NCBI RefSeq assembly: GCF_040207125.1
Contig: NZ_CP157940.1
Span: 3,348,001-3,412,000, forward strand
Reading direction: 5' to 3'
From: Lacrimispora sp. BS-2
GTDB taxonomy: Bacteria; Bacillota; Clostridia; Lachnospirales; Lachnospiraceae
Length of the DNA: 64,000 nt
In this document: in pieces, positions 8,082-16,710 of the stretch
Position numbering within the stretch: position 1 is the first letter of the stretch
How the letters are laid out: every line of letters starts with the position of its first letter
The notes under the pieces: model-generated
What the model was told of the DNA's origin: nothing
Databases searched by the model: none
Seen by the model: the letters and a program-made list of their open reading frames with translations, nothing else
Position numbers and translations under genes: made by a program

Positions 8082-8735
8082 TTATAGTCTATTTAATATT
8101 TCAATAGTTTTATTATTTAATTTTATTAATCCATCCCTTTCCATTCTGGAGAATTCCCTTGACACGGAGGTTCGCTGTACTCCAAATCTATTAGCAAGCT
8201 CTGTTTTTGAAATAGGTAAAGTAATGATAGATGAACCCTGAAATAAACTTTGTGAATGCAAATATTCCATAATACTATTCCTTAATGACTTTCGCTTGGC
8301 AAGCCTGATTTTACCGCCCAGACTTATAGCACGATTGGAAATAAGAATCAAAAACTGTTTAAGTACATTGGGCCTTTTTATAAAAAGATCAAACAAAAAT
8401 AACTTATTAACTTGCAATAAGGTCCCTTTTGTTTCAGAAAAAAAGGACAAGGGATACTTTGGTAAAGTTCCAAACAGGATATTACCGGCAATTATTTCAT
8501 AGCTTTCAAAAGTATTTATAACTAATTCTGTCCCATATTCATCAATTTGCATGCTAACAATACTGCCAACCAGCAAAATTTCCAGACTAAGACATTTCTC
8601 ACCCTCCAAATGTAAAAATTGCCCTTTATCGAAATGCTTAATTATCAAATCAGAATTCTTGCGAGCCAGCCTTATTTCATCATTTGTCAATTGACAGCCA
8701 ATAAAAGTATTTTTTATCAAATCTACATATTTCAT
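8082..8735 (-). CDS. Crp/Fnr-family transcription regulator
   Basis: 217-residue regulator. Residues about 20-120 form a cyclic-nucleotide-binding-like beta roll (HFDKGQFLHLEGEKCLSLEILLVGSIVSMQ). The C-terminal helix-turn-helix is clear in LPISKTELANRFGVQRTSVSREFSRMERDGLI. The conserved Arg/Ser pair for cAMP binding and the N-terminal cysteine cluster of FNR are not evident, so the ligand is unknown. ATG at 8735 is preferred because GAGG precedes it and family members start there. It is divergent from the chemoreceptor at 9032 and may control it. Confidence 0.88.
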   Translation of the reverse strand: MKYVDLIKNTFIGCQLTNDEIRLARKNSDLIIKHFDKGQFLHLEGEKCLSLEILLVGSIVSMQIDEYGTELVINTFESYEIIAGNILFGTLPKYPLSFFSETKGTLLQVNKLFLFDLFIKRPNVLKQFLILISNRAISLGGKIRLAKRKSLRNSIMEYLHSQSLFQGSSIITLPISKTELANRFGVQRTSVSREFSRMERDGLIKLNNKTIEILNRL

Positions 8736-9031
8736 CAAAATTCGCCTCAAAATCGTAGCATGTGACACGGTGGGTTATCTAATTATATGCTAAAATTAAT
8801 TAACTGTAAAGTATCGTTATTAGCAATTAAACTACAAAACAGGAGGTTTCCACAATAAAACATTGATCATGCCTGCAGAGGCTCTGCCGAATTCTTTGAA
8901 GAAAAAGAAAAATAATAAAGTATTCCTTGCAAGGAAAAACACCTGCCAGCAAAGAATTAATAAGCTGCATTATTCAAGATTTAAAAATCAAAACAATTAA
9001 AATCACTAAACATTACCGGGAGGTTAAGACC

Positions 9032-11101
9032 ATGAAATCAATTAAATACAAGCTTTTACTGATATTTACAGCAATTATTCTTATCTTAAATATAGGCATA
9101 GGGACCTTTACAACAACTGCCATTACCAACCAACTTGTCCGGGATGGCCATGACCATTTAATGGATATGGCAAAGCAAGAGGCAAGGTATGTACAGGCAA
9201 GAATTGACGGGCAACTGGCATATATCAGTTCTCTTGCCCAAAATCCTATTTTATTAGATGAAAATCTGACGTTTGATGAAAAGGTTGCCTTTTTTGAAGA
9301 AGAAGCCAAAAGATCTGGTTATCTTGCTTTCGCCTTTGCTGATAAGGAAGGAAACGCAACCGTTTTCAACTCTAAACATGAAACCACTAATGTGGCTTCC
9401 CGCGAGTACTTTCAAACTGCCCTAAGTGGCCAGGCATCGGTATCAGACTTGATTATCAGCAGTGCTACCGGTGAACTTGTTACCATTTTTTCCGCACCTG
9501 TTTATGATCAGGGCCAGCTTGTAGGTATCATCTATGGAAGAAGGGATGGCAATACACTAAGTGAAATTGTAAGCAGCGTAAGTTATAAGCAAACAGGCTA
9601 CGCTTATATGATTAACAATCAAGGCGTAACAGTGGGACACAAAAATACAGATTTGGTTTTTGCTCAGGATAATGACATTGAAAATATGAAAACTGATGAA
9701 TCTTTACGAGAACTGGGAGAGCTTACCCAAAAAATGACTTCTCGTGAAATTGGCAGCGGGGAATATACATATCATGGGGTTACTAAAATCGCAGGCTACG
9801 CACCAATTCAGGATACTCCCTGGATTATCATATTCGGGGTTGAAAAAAATGATATTTTATCCAGTATCAACTTGCTGGTAAAAACCCTTGCTTTTATATC
9901 TATTGCGGCAATCCTCATAGGTGCATTAATAACGTATTTTGTCAGCAGCAGTATATCTATGCCTATTAAAACGGTCACTATTGCAGCACAGGAAATCGCT
10001 CAAGGCAAATTTGATGTTATGCTCTCTATAAAGTCCAAAGACGAAGTTGGCCAGCTTGCTGATGCGTTTAACCTTACCATTAAGCAGCTGGTAAATTATC
10101 AGGGATATATAGATGAAATATGCGATGCTTTACAAGATATGTCACATGGTGATTTAAGGATTGAGCTTCATAAGGAATATGCCGGCCAATTTAAAAAACT
10201 TAAAGATAATATGCAGGCACTACTTGAAAATTTAAATTCTACATTACTGCAAATTAATCAATCTGCAGAACAAGTTAATAGTGGCGCAGAGCAAGTTGCA
10301 AACAGTGCACAAGCCCTCTCCCAGGGAGCAACCGAACAAGCCAGCTCTATTGAGGAATTATCCGCTTCACTTGCAGAATTAACTGAACAAATTAGAAAAA
10401 GCGCTGAAAATGCAAAATCAGCACATGAGAAATCAGGATTTGCAGAAAAGGAATTACATGGCAGCATTGACCAAATGAAGGATATGATAACCGCAATGAA
10501 TCAGATCACCTTAAAATCATCTGAAATATCTAAGATCATTAAAATTATTGATGACATTGCGTTCCAAACAAATATTCTCGCATTGAACGCTGCAGTTGAG
10601 GCCGCCCGTGCAGGTTCAGCCGGAAAGGGCTTTGCTGTTGTTGCAGATGAAGTCAGAAACCTTGCCGGAAAGTCAGCTGAGGCAGCAAAGAATACAACTG
10701 TTTTAATCGGTGAAACAATCAAAGCGGTTGAAAATGGATCCCGAATTTCCAGCAATACAGCAGCTTCTCTAGAGAAAAACGTAGAAGTGACAATGGAGGC
10801 AGTTGCATTAATAGACGAGATTGCACAAACTTCTCAAGAACAAGCAATGGCAATAGTTCAAATAAATCAGGGAATTGATCAAATTTCTTCAGTGGTTCAG
10901 ACAAACGCTGCTACCGCGGAAGAAAGTGCCGCAGCAAGTGAAGAACTATCTGGTCAATCCAATGTTCTAAAGGAGCTTATTTCTAAATTCAGCCTTACTG
11001 AAACCAATTATTTGTTATATTCAAAGAATGATAATGTGGACTCTGATGATTCCTTTTTGCTTAATAACAACATGGTAAGCGTTACTGATGGAAAGTATTG
11101 A
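9032..11101 (+). CDS. Methyl-accepting chemotaxis protein (dCache type)
   Basis: Membrane chemoreceptor of 689 residues. A membrane helix (about 7-29) is followed by a double-Cache ligand domain (about 35-275), a second helix ([18 protein letters not shown]), a HAMP domain and a cytoplasmic signalling coil. The hairpin tip reads [22 protein letters not shown] and [15 protein letters not shown], which contacts CheA and CheW. GGGAGG lies 8 bases before the ATG at 9032. The extra C-terminal 30 residues after the coil are polar and unlike the CheR-binding pentapeptide. Same general architecture as the receptor at 18253-20268, but on an apparent mobile island. Confidence 0.94.
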   Translation: MKSIKYKLLLIFTAIILILNIGIGTFTTTAITNQLVRDGHDHLMDMAKQEARYVQARIDGQLAYISSLAQNPILLDENLTFDEKVAFFEEEAKRSGYLAFAFADKEGNATVFNSKHETTNVASREYFQTALSGQASVSDLIISSATGELVTIFSAPVYDQGQLVGIIYGRRDGNTLSEIVSSVSYKQTGYAYMINNQGVTVGHKNTDLVFAQDNDIENMKTDESLRELGELTQKMTSREIGSGEYTYHGVTKIAGYAPIQDTPWIIIFGVEKNDILSSINLLVKTLAFISIAAILIGALITYFVSSSISMPIKTVTIAAQEIAQGKFDVMLSIKSKDEVGQLADAFNLTIKQLVNYQGYIDEICDALQDMSHGDLRIELHKEYAGQFKKLKDNMQALLENLNSTLLQINQSAEQVNSGAEQVANSAQALSQGATEQASSIEELSASLAELTEQIRKSAENAKSAHEKSGFAEKELHGSIDQMKDMITAMNQITLKSSEISKIIKIIDDIAFQTNILALNAAVEAARAGSAGKGFAVVADEVRNLAGKSAEAAKNTTVLIGETIKAVENGSRISSNTAASLEKNVEVTMEAVALIDEIAQTSQEQAMAIVQINQGIDQISSVVQTNAATAEESAAASEELSGQSNVLKELISKFSLTETNYLLYSKNDNVDSDDSFLLNNNMVSVTDGKY

Positions 11102-11158
11102 AATAAACATTAATAAGATTTAATTATTGTTATCTCTGAGATATAAAGTATATGGCTC

Positions 11159-11215
11159 AAATAAATACAGCTGCAAATTCCAATATGGTATTTGCAGCTG
11201 TATTTATTTGTTTTT
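11159..11215 (+). terminator. Strong terminator after the chemoreceptor
   Basis: 20-base perfect inverted arms (11159-11178 and 11190-11209) with an 11-base loop, followed by GTTTTTATT. Confidence 0.85.
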
Positions 11216-11242
11216 ATTACTTTCCTATGCTGACTTCAAACA

Positions 11243-11335
11243 TTATGGCATTGGATTTTTAAAATTTCTCCAGCTGGGCTTCGCATAATTTTGAGTTGTC
11301 TTAATATCTGAATGTTCCAGATAAATAGCTTCCCT
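11243..11335 (-). pseudogene. Second tyrosine recombinase C-terminal fragment
   Basis: About 25-30 residues matching the extreme end of an integrase: LEHSDIKTTQNYAKPSWRNFKNPMP, normally LGHSDIKTTQxYAK. The sequence is related to, but not the same as, the fragment at 7544-7738. The open frame extends to 11575, but the upstream part overlaps a terminator and does not resemble an integrase. It lies next to the rpsR end, where an integrase would be expected. Confidence 0.7.
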
Positions 11336-11526
11336 TTCTTCTTTCCTCACATTTTGCTCTTCTTGTTCAATATAAGAATCAACAATACAATGAAGAAGCT
11401 GGCTTAAATAATCTACCATATATACGATTCCTCCTCTCCCTGGCCTGACATTATAACGCCAAAGCCCAAAAGAATCTGTGGAGTTTATAACCAAATTTCT
11501 ATATAGATTTTCATAAAATCGCAAAA

Positions 11527-11560
11527 TAAAAAAAGACCCCGCACTTTCGTGCAGAGTCTC
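11527..11560 (-). terminator. Terminator downstream of rpsR
   Basis: Hairpin GACCCCGCAC-TTTC-GTGCAGAGTC followed on the minus strand by a T run. It lies about 75 bases past the rpsR stop and would end the rpsF-ssb-rpsR transcript. Confidence 0.75.
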
Positions 11561-11632
11561 CCTGTAAACATCCAATTCTTCTGATGTTTGTTTATAACTT
11601 GCTTAAACCAGGCCCAAACGGCAATAAACCGC

Positions 11633-11666
11633 TTTATTCCATGGTGTAAGGCATAAGAGCGATATG
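11633..11666 (-). repeat. rpsR 3'-end copy, partner of the 6844-6877 repeat
   Basis: The last codons and stop of intact rpsR. Together with 6844-6877 it brackets about 4.8 kb in direct orientation and would be the other attachment site of the inferred element. Confidence 0.7.
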
Positions 11667-11900
11667 TCTTGCTCTCTTAATTGCAACGGTAAGCGCTCTC
11701 TGATGCTTTGCGCAGTTACCAGTGATACGTCTGGGAAGGATTTTTCCTCTCTCAGACACATATCTTTTTAATTTATTTACATCCTTGTAATCAATAACGC
11801 CGTTCTTCTCTCCGCAGAATACACATACTTTTTTTCTTCTACGCATGCCGCCTCTTTTGAACTTAGCGCCATCAGCTTTATCATTTCTATTATATGCCAT
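11634..11900 (-). CDS. rpsR: 30S ribosomal protein S18
   Basis: 88-residue S18. The N-terminus has [16 protein letters not shown] (a cysteine-bearing form), followed by [43 protein letters not shown], the hallmark of S18. Third gene of the rpsF-ssb-rpsR operon, 21 bases after ssb, with an AGGAGG site. It binds S6 in the 30S platform. Its 3' end appears to have been used as an integration site. Confidence 0.98.
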   Translation of the reverse strand: MAYNRNDKADGAKFKRGGMRRRKKVCVFCGEKNGVIDYKDVNKLKRYVSERGKILPRRITGNCAKHQRALTVAIKRARHIALMPYTME

Positions 11901-11921
11901 TGGTACTACCTCCTGTTAGAT

Positions 11922-12374
11922 TTAGTTGAATGGAAGTCCTTCGTCTTCGACTCCATCCGGAATATTCATAAATCCATCGCCGATTGCACTGGAGGGTGCC
12001 GGTCTGGAGACTGGCTGATAGCCGCCGCCTTCTCCGGAAGATCCGCCCTTGCTGTCTGCGAATTCCTGGTCTTCTACAATAATATCTGTTGTATAAACCT
12101 TAATGCCGTCTTTATTCGTATAACTTCCAGTCTGGATCCTTCCGGAAATCAGTACTCTCATGCCCTGACGGAAATATTTCTCCGCAAACTCACCTGCTCT
12201 GTCAAATGCAACGCAATTGATAAAATCGGCTGTCTGCTCATTGCCGTCCTGATTCCTGCGTCCTCTGCGGTCAACTGCAAGGGTATACCTTGCGATCGCC
12301 ATAGCACGCTCTCCCTGGGAATATCTTACTTCTGGATCACGGGTCAATCTGCCCATAAGGATTACTTTGTTCAT
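11922..12374 (-). CDS. ssb: Single-stranded DNA-binding protein
   Basis: 150-residue SSB with an OB-fold start MNKVILMGRLTRDPEVRYSQ, DFINCVAFDRAGEFAEKYFRQGMRVLISGRIQ, a Gly/Ser/Pro-rich linker and the acidic tail EDEGLPFN, which recruits partner proteins. Middle gene of the operon between S6 and S18, as usual in Firmicutes. The ribosome site is weak, so translation may be coupled to rpsF, whose stop is 22 bases upstream. Confidence 0.98.
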   Translation of the reverse strand: MNKVILMGRLTRDPEVRYSQGERAMAIARYTLAVDRRGRRNQDGNEQTADFINCVAFDRAGEFAEKYFRQGMRVLISGRIQTGSYTNKDGIKVYTTDIIVEDQEFADSKGGSSGEGGGYQPVSRPAPSSAIGDGFMNIPDGVEDEGLPFN

Positions 12375-12396
12375 ACGATCACGCTTTCTTTATCTA

Positions 12397-12684
12397 TTAT
12401 GCCTCTTGTCTTACGCATAAGTATCTGATGACAGGCTCCATAATACGAATGTGTGCTTCCAACTCGTTGGGAGTTGTGGAATCGCCATCAAATTTGATGA
12501 AGTAGTAGAATCCTTCTTTCATTTTCTGAATCTCGTAAGCTAATCTCTTCTTACCCCATTCATCAACGTTTGTTACAGCGCCGCCGAAACGAGTGATATA
12601 ACCCGTAATTTTTTCCATGGCTGCTGCTCTCTCTTCATCCTCGAGCTTTACGTTAAGAACAACGGTTAACTCATACTTGTTCAT
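12397..12684 (-). CDS. rpsF: 30S ribosomal protein S6
   Basis: 95-residue S6 (MNKYELTVVLNVKLEDEERAA, DEWGKKRLAYEIQKMKEGFYYFIKFDGD, EPVIRYLCVR). First gene of the operon. GGAGG lies 9 bases before the ATG within a structured leader that probably mediates autoregulation by the S6:S18 pair. Confidence 0.98.
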   Translation of the reverse strand: MNKYELTVVLNVKLEDEERAAAMEKITGYITRFGGAVTNVDEWGKKRLAYEIQKMKEGFYYFIKFDGDSTTPNELEAHIRIMEPVIRYLCVRQEA

Positions 12685-12693
12685 GCTTCTTTA

Positions 12694-12738
12694 CCTCCTT
12701 GTGGTCTCTGGCCCCTGCTTTCAGTTGCAGGAGCAAGG
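12694..12738 (-). promoter_or_regulatory. Candidate S6:S18 autoregulatory mRNA leader
   Basis: In the rpsF leader an outer stem (CCTTG/CAAGG) encloses a second stem (CTCCTGC/GCAGGGG) with a CCAGAGACCA internal stretch, next to the ribosome site. This resembles the rpsF leader structure known to bind the S6-S18 complex in many bacteria. Match is by eye only. Confidence 0.5.
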
Positions 12739-12760
12739 AATCTATATGTCACGGATTAAT

Positions 12761-12789
12761 ATTATACCGGAAACATCTGATAAAAGCAA
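12761..12789 (-). promoter_or_regulatory. Promoter of rpsF-ssb-rpsR
   Basis: TTGCTT-N17-TATAAT on the minus strand, about 75 bases upstream of the rpsF start, leaving room for the structured leader. Confidence 0.75.
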
Positions 12790-12835
12790 GTCCTTTTCTC
12801 ATTTTTCCCAATCTTTTCCTTTGGTTTTCATCGTT

Positions 12836-13033
12836 TTAGGCCTTTGGCTGGCCATCCTGCCCTTTTAAGCCCCTTGTGTTCTTTTCCACCAGCTTCCTTG
12901 GTACCATGACCTGATGACTACATCCCATGCATTTTAAACGAAAATCCGCACCGACTCTTAAGATTTCCCACTCCTGGCTTCCGCAGGGATGGGGCTTTTT
13001 AAGTTTCACAATATCTCCAACCTCGTAATTCAT
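12836..13033 (-). CDS. DUF951 family protein
   Basis: 65-residue protein starting MNYEVGDIVKLKKPHPCGSQEWEILRVG and continuing DFRLKCMGCSHQVMVPRKLVEKN. This is the DUF951 family, common next to housekeeping genes in Firmicutes. Cysteines in HPCGS and CMGC suggest a small beta-barrel, possibly metal-binding. Function unknown. An upstream in-frame TTG would add 10 residues, but family members start at this Met. It is followed downstream by the rpsF promoter and preceded by the aldo/keto reductase. Confidence 0.85.
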   Translation of the reverse strand: MNYEVGDIVKLKKPHPCGSQEWEILRVGADFRLKCMGCSHQVMVPRKLVEKNTRGLKGQDGQPKA

Positions 13034-13081
13034 ATCATTCGCTGCCCCTTCCATCCATGACAAACTTTCCTTGTTTCCTGC

Positions 13082-14071
13082 TTATTTTAAAATAGAATCG
13101 ATTTTTTCCAATTCTTCCTGTGTAAATTTAAGATTCTCAAGACAAGATGCGCTGTCCTCCAGCTGTTTTACGCTGCTTGCTCCGATCAGAACGGAAGTCA
13201 CTGCTTCCTCCCGAAGCACCCAGGAAAGGGCCATCCGGGCCAGTGTCTGTCCCCGCTCAAGGGCCAGCTCATTTAACTGCCTTATCTGCCCCAGCTTTTC
13301 CTCTGACAAATAACGGCCGCCTACGGTCGTTCCCTTTCTTGCAGCCCTTGATTCCTGAGGGATGCCCTTTAAATACTTGTCAGTAAGCGCTCCCTGAGCC
13401 AGAGGGCTGTAGCAGATACAGCCTGCGCCGTTTTCAAGAAGTGTGGAGAACAGTCCATCTTCCGCCCCTCTTTCAAACATGTTGTATCTTGGCTGATGGA
13501 TCAGGCAGGGAACTCCCATATCCTTTAACATAAGGATTGCTTCTCCCGCCTCCTGATTTCCGTAATTGGAGATCCCTACATAAAGGGCTTTTCCCTGTTT
13601 CACAATGTCAGCCAGAGCCCCCATGGTTTCCTCTAAGGGTGTCTCAGGATCCGGCCTGTGGTGGTAGAAAATGTCCACATATTCCAGCCCCAGCCGTTTT
13701 AAGCTTTGGTCCAGACTGGCCATTAAGTACTTTCTGGAACCCCAGTTTCCATAAGGTCCGGGCCACATATCAAATCCGGCCTTGGTGGAAATGATCAGCT
13801 CATCCCGGTATTTTCCAAGATCGCTTTTTAAGATCTCTCCGAAATTCTCCTCGGCCTTCCCCAGTGCCGGAGAGCCATAATTATTGGCCAGGTCAAAATG
13901 GGTGATTCCAATATCGAATGCCCTTAAAAGAATCTCCCGCTGCTCCTGCAAAGGCTTTTCCAGGCCAAAATTCTGCCATAACCCCAAGGACACCTTGGGA
14001 AGTAAAATTCCACTTCTTCCGCAACGCTTATATTCCATTCTCTCATATCTGTCTTCTGCTGCCTGATGCAT
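13082..14071 (-). CDS. Aldo/keto reductase (YghZ-like)
   Basis: NADPH-dependent carbonyl reductase of 329 residues with a TIM-barrel layout. The catalytic tetrad is visible as Asp60 and Tyr65 (FDLANNYG), Lys97 (STKAGF) and His in YHHRPD (about 137-138). The WPGPYGNWGSRKYL stretch and RAARKGTTVGGRYLSEE are typical of the L-glyceraldehyde-3-phosphate reductase subgroup. The cofactor-binding end has VTSVLIGASSVKQLEDS. AAAGGAG precedes the ATG. It is probably co-transcribed with DUF951 downstream. Exact substrate unknown. Confidence 0.92.
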   Translation of the reverse strand: MHQAAEDRYERMEYKRCGRSGILLPKVSLGLWQNFGLEKPLQEQREILLRAFDIGITHFDLANNYGSPALGKAEENFGEILKSDLGKYRDELIISTKAGFDMWPGPYGNWGSRKYLMASLDQSLKRLGLEYVDIFYHHRPDPETPLEETMGALADIVKQGKALYVGISNYGNQEAGEAILMLKDMGVPCLIHQPRYNMFERGAEDGLFSTLLENGAGCICYSPLAQGALTDKYLKGIPQESRAARKGTTVGGRYLSEEKLGQIRQLNELALERGQTLARMALSWVLREEAVTSVLIGASSVKQLEDSASCLENLKFTQEELEKIDSILK

Positions 14072-14159
14072 ACCTTTTCTCCTTTAATTCCTTTTAATCA
14101 CTTTTTCATTCTTCGACCAGCAGCATATTCCGCTGCCAGACAACTTATTCTAAAATATA

Positions 14160-14186
14160 AGGCGGATTCCAACGAACCCGCCAAAG
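14160..14186 (-). terminator. Possible terminator of the acetyltransferase operon
   Basis: GGCGG/CCGCC hairpin followed on the minus strand by TTATATTTTA, 35-60 bases beyond the stop at 14220. Confidence 0.45.
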
Positions 14187-14219
14187 CTGACCTGCTTTAT
14201 TTCCCTTCCAAGAAAGCGC

Positions 14220-15269
14220 TTAAGTGATTTCGTCAAAAAAGACTCCCTTTAAAGGACGGATTCGTTCCACCATGGACCTTCTGTCCTCAGGCACGTCTGG
14301 CATCCCATATCCAAACAGCCAGGAGGTCATTTCACTGATTCCCATGGACAAATGTGGTTTGATCCCGGCATCATCATTTACCGGGACAAGGGAGGAGCCT
14401 TCCCGGTTCAGCCTCCAACGGAACACTCCGTCATTTTGACGGATAAAGTCATCCTTTACTTCAATAAACAATTCCATCTCGCTGACCGGACAGTCTTCTT
14501 TTAGACGTATCACGGTAACAAACTGTTCCACATGAATGATCCTGCCCATAACAGCCGGTTTTAATGGACCTGCTTCCTTTATATAATCAGGCAGACAGAT
14601 AAGCTCTCTCTGATTTTCTGCCGTCTCTCCGTAATAAGCCCATACGCCGGCCAGCTTTTCTCTTTCATCTCTGGTAAAAAGAAGGATCAGGTCCCCTCGG
14701 TCGCTTCTTACTTCCCTGCTTAAGTTCAGATAATATTCCTCGTCCCTGAGTGCATAGACCTCATACCTTTTTTCCAGCTGCCTACCCACAAATCTTGCAG
14801 CTTCCCTGCATTCATCCGACCGCTCCACAAAAGCGCGGCGGCTTAGGCGCTGCCGTCCTTTTTCGTTTAACGCCACCTCCGGAAGATCGCATATATAGGT
14901 AAAATCAAAAGGAAAGTAAATCGCCGGATTGGCAGGCACCAGAAAACAAAACCCCATCCGTTCCATATACATATCGGAAAAACAGCGGCTTAAAAGCCGC
15001 CTCATATATCCCTGATGGCGGCAATCCGGATCCGTAGCAACCCCGGCAATATAATCGATCTTCCATAAACGATCCTTAACCACCACCTCATAAGGATTGC
15101 GGTGCAGCATGGCTACCACCCGCTCCTCATTCCAGGCAGTGAGGATCTTATTTTTCTTTACCCTGTCCGAATAATAATAATCTATAAAGCTCTGGGAATC
15201 CTCAGAAAAAACCTTTTCCCAAAGCGGCCGGCTCTCGCCTTTTTCTTCCTGCTTTAAATACCGTATCAT
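14220..15269 (-). CDS. Eis-like GNAT acetyltransferase
   Basis: 349-residue protein. Residues about 1-130 carry a GNAT domain (VAMLHRNPYEVVV, DYIAGVATDPDCRHQGYMRRLLSRC) with the acetyl-CoA loop RHQGYMRRL. A second acyltransferase-like half and a C-terminal sterol-carrier-like domain follow, as in Eis enzymes that acetylate amines. The substrate is unknown. It starts 2 bases after the stop of the DUF2156 gene, so the two are one operon and may act on related lipid or amine substrates. Confidence 0.82.
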   Translation of the reverse strand: MIRYLKQEEKGESRPLWEKVFSEDSQSFIDYYYSDRVKKNKILTAWNEERVVAMLHRNPYEVVVKDRLWKIDYIAGVATDPDCRHQGYMRRLLSRCFSDMYMERMGFCFLVPANPAIYFPFDFTYICDLPEVALNEKGRQRLSRRAFVERSDECREAARFVGRQLEKRYEVYALRDEEYYLNLSREVRSDRGDLILLFTRDEREKLAGVWAYYGETAENQRELICLPDYIKEAGPLKPAVMGRIIHVEQFVTVIRLKEDCPVSEMELFIEVKDDFIRQNDGVFRWRLNREGSSLVPVNDDAGIKPHLSMGISEMTSWLFGYGMPDVPEDRRSMVERIRPLKGVFFDEIT

Positions 15270-15271
15270 AG

Positions 15272-16192
15272 TTAAAAGCCCTTCTGAACGACTCCGTATT
15301 TTCTTGCAAAATCAATGGGGTAATAAGACATTTTCGCTTTTCTTAAGCCTTCCATTCCAACATCATCCTCCCGGTTGATAAGCACCGGCTTTTCCGGAAA
15401 TGCATGGATCAAAAATTGCTGGTTAATAAACTGATAAAGCCCCTTAACAGTTGGGTCAGCCTTTTCAATGTGGATGACTGCCATGTTTTCAAAGGGGTTG
15501 TAGGTGCCGATGGTAAAGGCTTTTAAAGTTCCGTCGATATAAACGCCTGCCATCCTCACGTTAAGCAGGGAACAGTTCTTCAGTATATCATGGATCCCCA
15601 TAACCTCATAATCCAGCTGCCGGACGAATTCCGCGGCTTCCACCTTATTCTCCCACCAATCATCCAGGAATCCCAGCACATTATCCCGGTCAGAACAGCA
15701 AAGGGTCCGGTATTCGTACCTGCCCTCATATTCTCTTAAAAAGGAGTTCAAGTGATTTTTCTTCTTATGAAGCTTTTTCCCAGCCAGAGTCCTCATGGCT
15801 TCCCCATCATAAAGATAATCCTTTAAGTCCTCTTGTTCTTTAACCTCAAACTTTTCCGGATCCAGCTTTAAGAATTTAATTGCCTCTTCATCTGCAAGAA
15901 AAATACGAAGAGGCTTTTTTAAAACCTGATTAAAATAATCTACCATTTCCTGAAAATAGTGCGGAAGATCTTCCTCTTTGCACATGGGCATTGCGGAAAA
16001 AGGCTCTCCGTCCTTTTCCATCAAAAACTGCAATGCCTTATCATCGCTTATGGCATATTTCACATGATAATAGTCTCTCCAGATAAAACTGTCTAAATAA
16101 ACGCTGTCACAGGTTCTGTTGGGCCGCAAGGCATAAAAAGGCGCTATCTTTTTTATGTCCTCTGCCTCGATCGGCTTAAATTGTAAATTCAT
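15272..16192 (-). CDS. DUF2156 protein (lysyl-phosphatidylglycerol synthase C-domain-like)
   Basis: 306-residue soluble protein of the DUF2156/LPG_synthase_C type, a double GNAT-like fold used by aminoacyl-phospholipid synthases. Visible are LRPNRTCDSVYLDSFIWRDYY, KKLHKKKNHLNSFLREY, a cofactor-like strand LLNVRMAGVYIDGTLKAFTIGT and INREDDVGMEGLRKAKMSYYPI. There is no membrane domain, so it is not the full flippase-synthase. Aminoacyl or acyl transfer is inferred from the fold only. First gene of a two-gene operon with the Eis-like gene. Confidence 0.82.
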   Translation of the reverse strand: MNLQFKPIEAEDIKKIAPFYALRPNRTCDSVYLDSFIWRDYYHVKYAISDDKALQFLMEKDGEPFSAMPMCKEEDLPHYFQEMVDYFNQVLKKPLRIFLADEEAIKFLKLDPEKFEVKEQEDLKDYLYDGEAMRTLAGKKLHKKKNHLNSFLREYEGRYEYRTLCCSDRDNVLGFLDDWWENKVEAAEFVRQLDYEVMGIHDILKNCSLLNVRMAGVYIDGTLKAFTIGTYNPFENMAVIHIEKADPTVKGLYQFINQQFLIHAFPEKPVLINREDDVGMEGLRKAKMSYYPIDFARKYGVVQKGF

Positions 16193-16215
16193 AGTTGTTC
16201 CCTTCTATATTACTG

Positions 16216-16620
16216 TTAACTTTTTTTTATAAAATCGTTGCCGCATTTCGGACAATGAATGCTGATCCTTCCTTTTCCTCTGGGAATCCTGATCTTCTGC
16301 CTGCAATTCGGGCATTTATAAATATGATATTTCCTGGTTTGCTGAAGCTTGAAACGCCACTTTCGGAATACTTCTGAGATTTGAAACCAAATCCGTTCAA
16401 ATTTCTGGTTTTCCTTAAAACGTTTCCCAATATCCTTTGAAAACACGCGGAAATAGCATAAAAACAGAAAAACCAGAGCCCCAATGTCCAGCAACCTGCC
16501 GCCGCCAAACAAGCCGGCCACAAGAAAAATACAAGCTGCGGCGTTTAAAAACTGTCCCAGCCTGTCCATGCCGTATCTTCCAATCATAAAACGCGCAAAA
16601 CGTTCTCTAAATCCATTCAT
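16216..16620 (-). CDS. Membrane zinc-ribbon protein
   Basis: 134-residue protein. Two membrane helices around residues 18-55 (FLNAAACIFLVAGLFGGGRLLDIGALVFLFLCYF) are followed by a basic coil. The C-terminal zinc ribbon reads CPNCRQKIRIPRGKGRISIHCPKCGNDF. ATG at 16620 has GAGGCGG upstream, unlike the earlier in-frame GTG. It lies close upstream of the DUF2156 gene on the same strand and may share its transcript. Function unknown; the ribbon faces the cytoplasm by the positive-inside pattern. Confidence 0.75.
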   Translation of the reverse strand: MNGFRERFARFMIGRYGMDRLGQFLNAAACIFLVAGLFGGGRLLDIGALVFLFLCYFRVFSKDIGKRFKENQKFERIWFQISEVFRKWRFKLQQTRKYHIYKCPNCRQKIRIPRGKGRISIHCPKCGNDFIKKS

Positions 16621-16710
16621 CCAGTATCTGCCGCCTCTTTTCACTTTGCCTTAACTATAATAATGTATTGATTGAAAGTCAATGTTCCTGGGAAATATTT
16701 CATAATCTTT

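Noticed and set aside
11336..11575. Upstream part of the open frame carrying the second integrase end
   Set aside because: It overlaps the rpsR terminator and does not resemble an integrase; the frame is open by chance.
16227..16523. Overlapping minus-strand frame inside the zinc-ribbon membrane gene
   Set aside because: Shadow of the real gene in another frame; it lacks the ribbon motif and a ribosome site.
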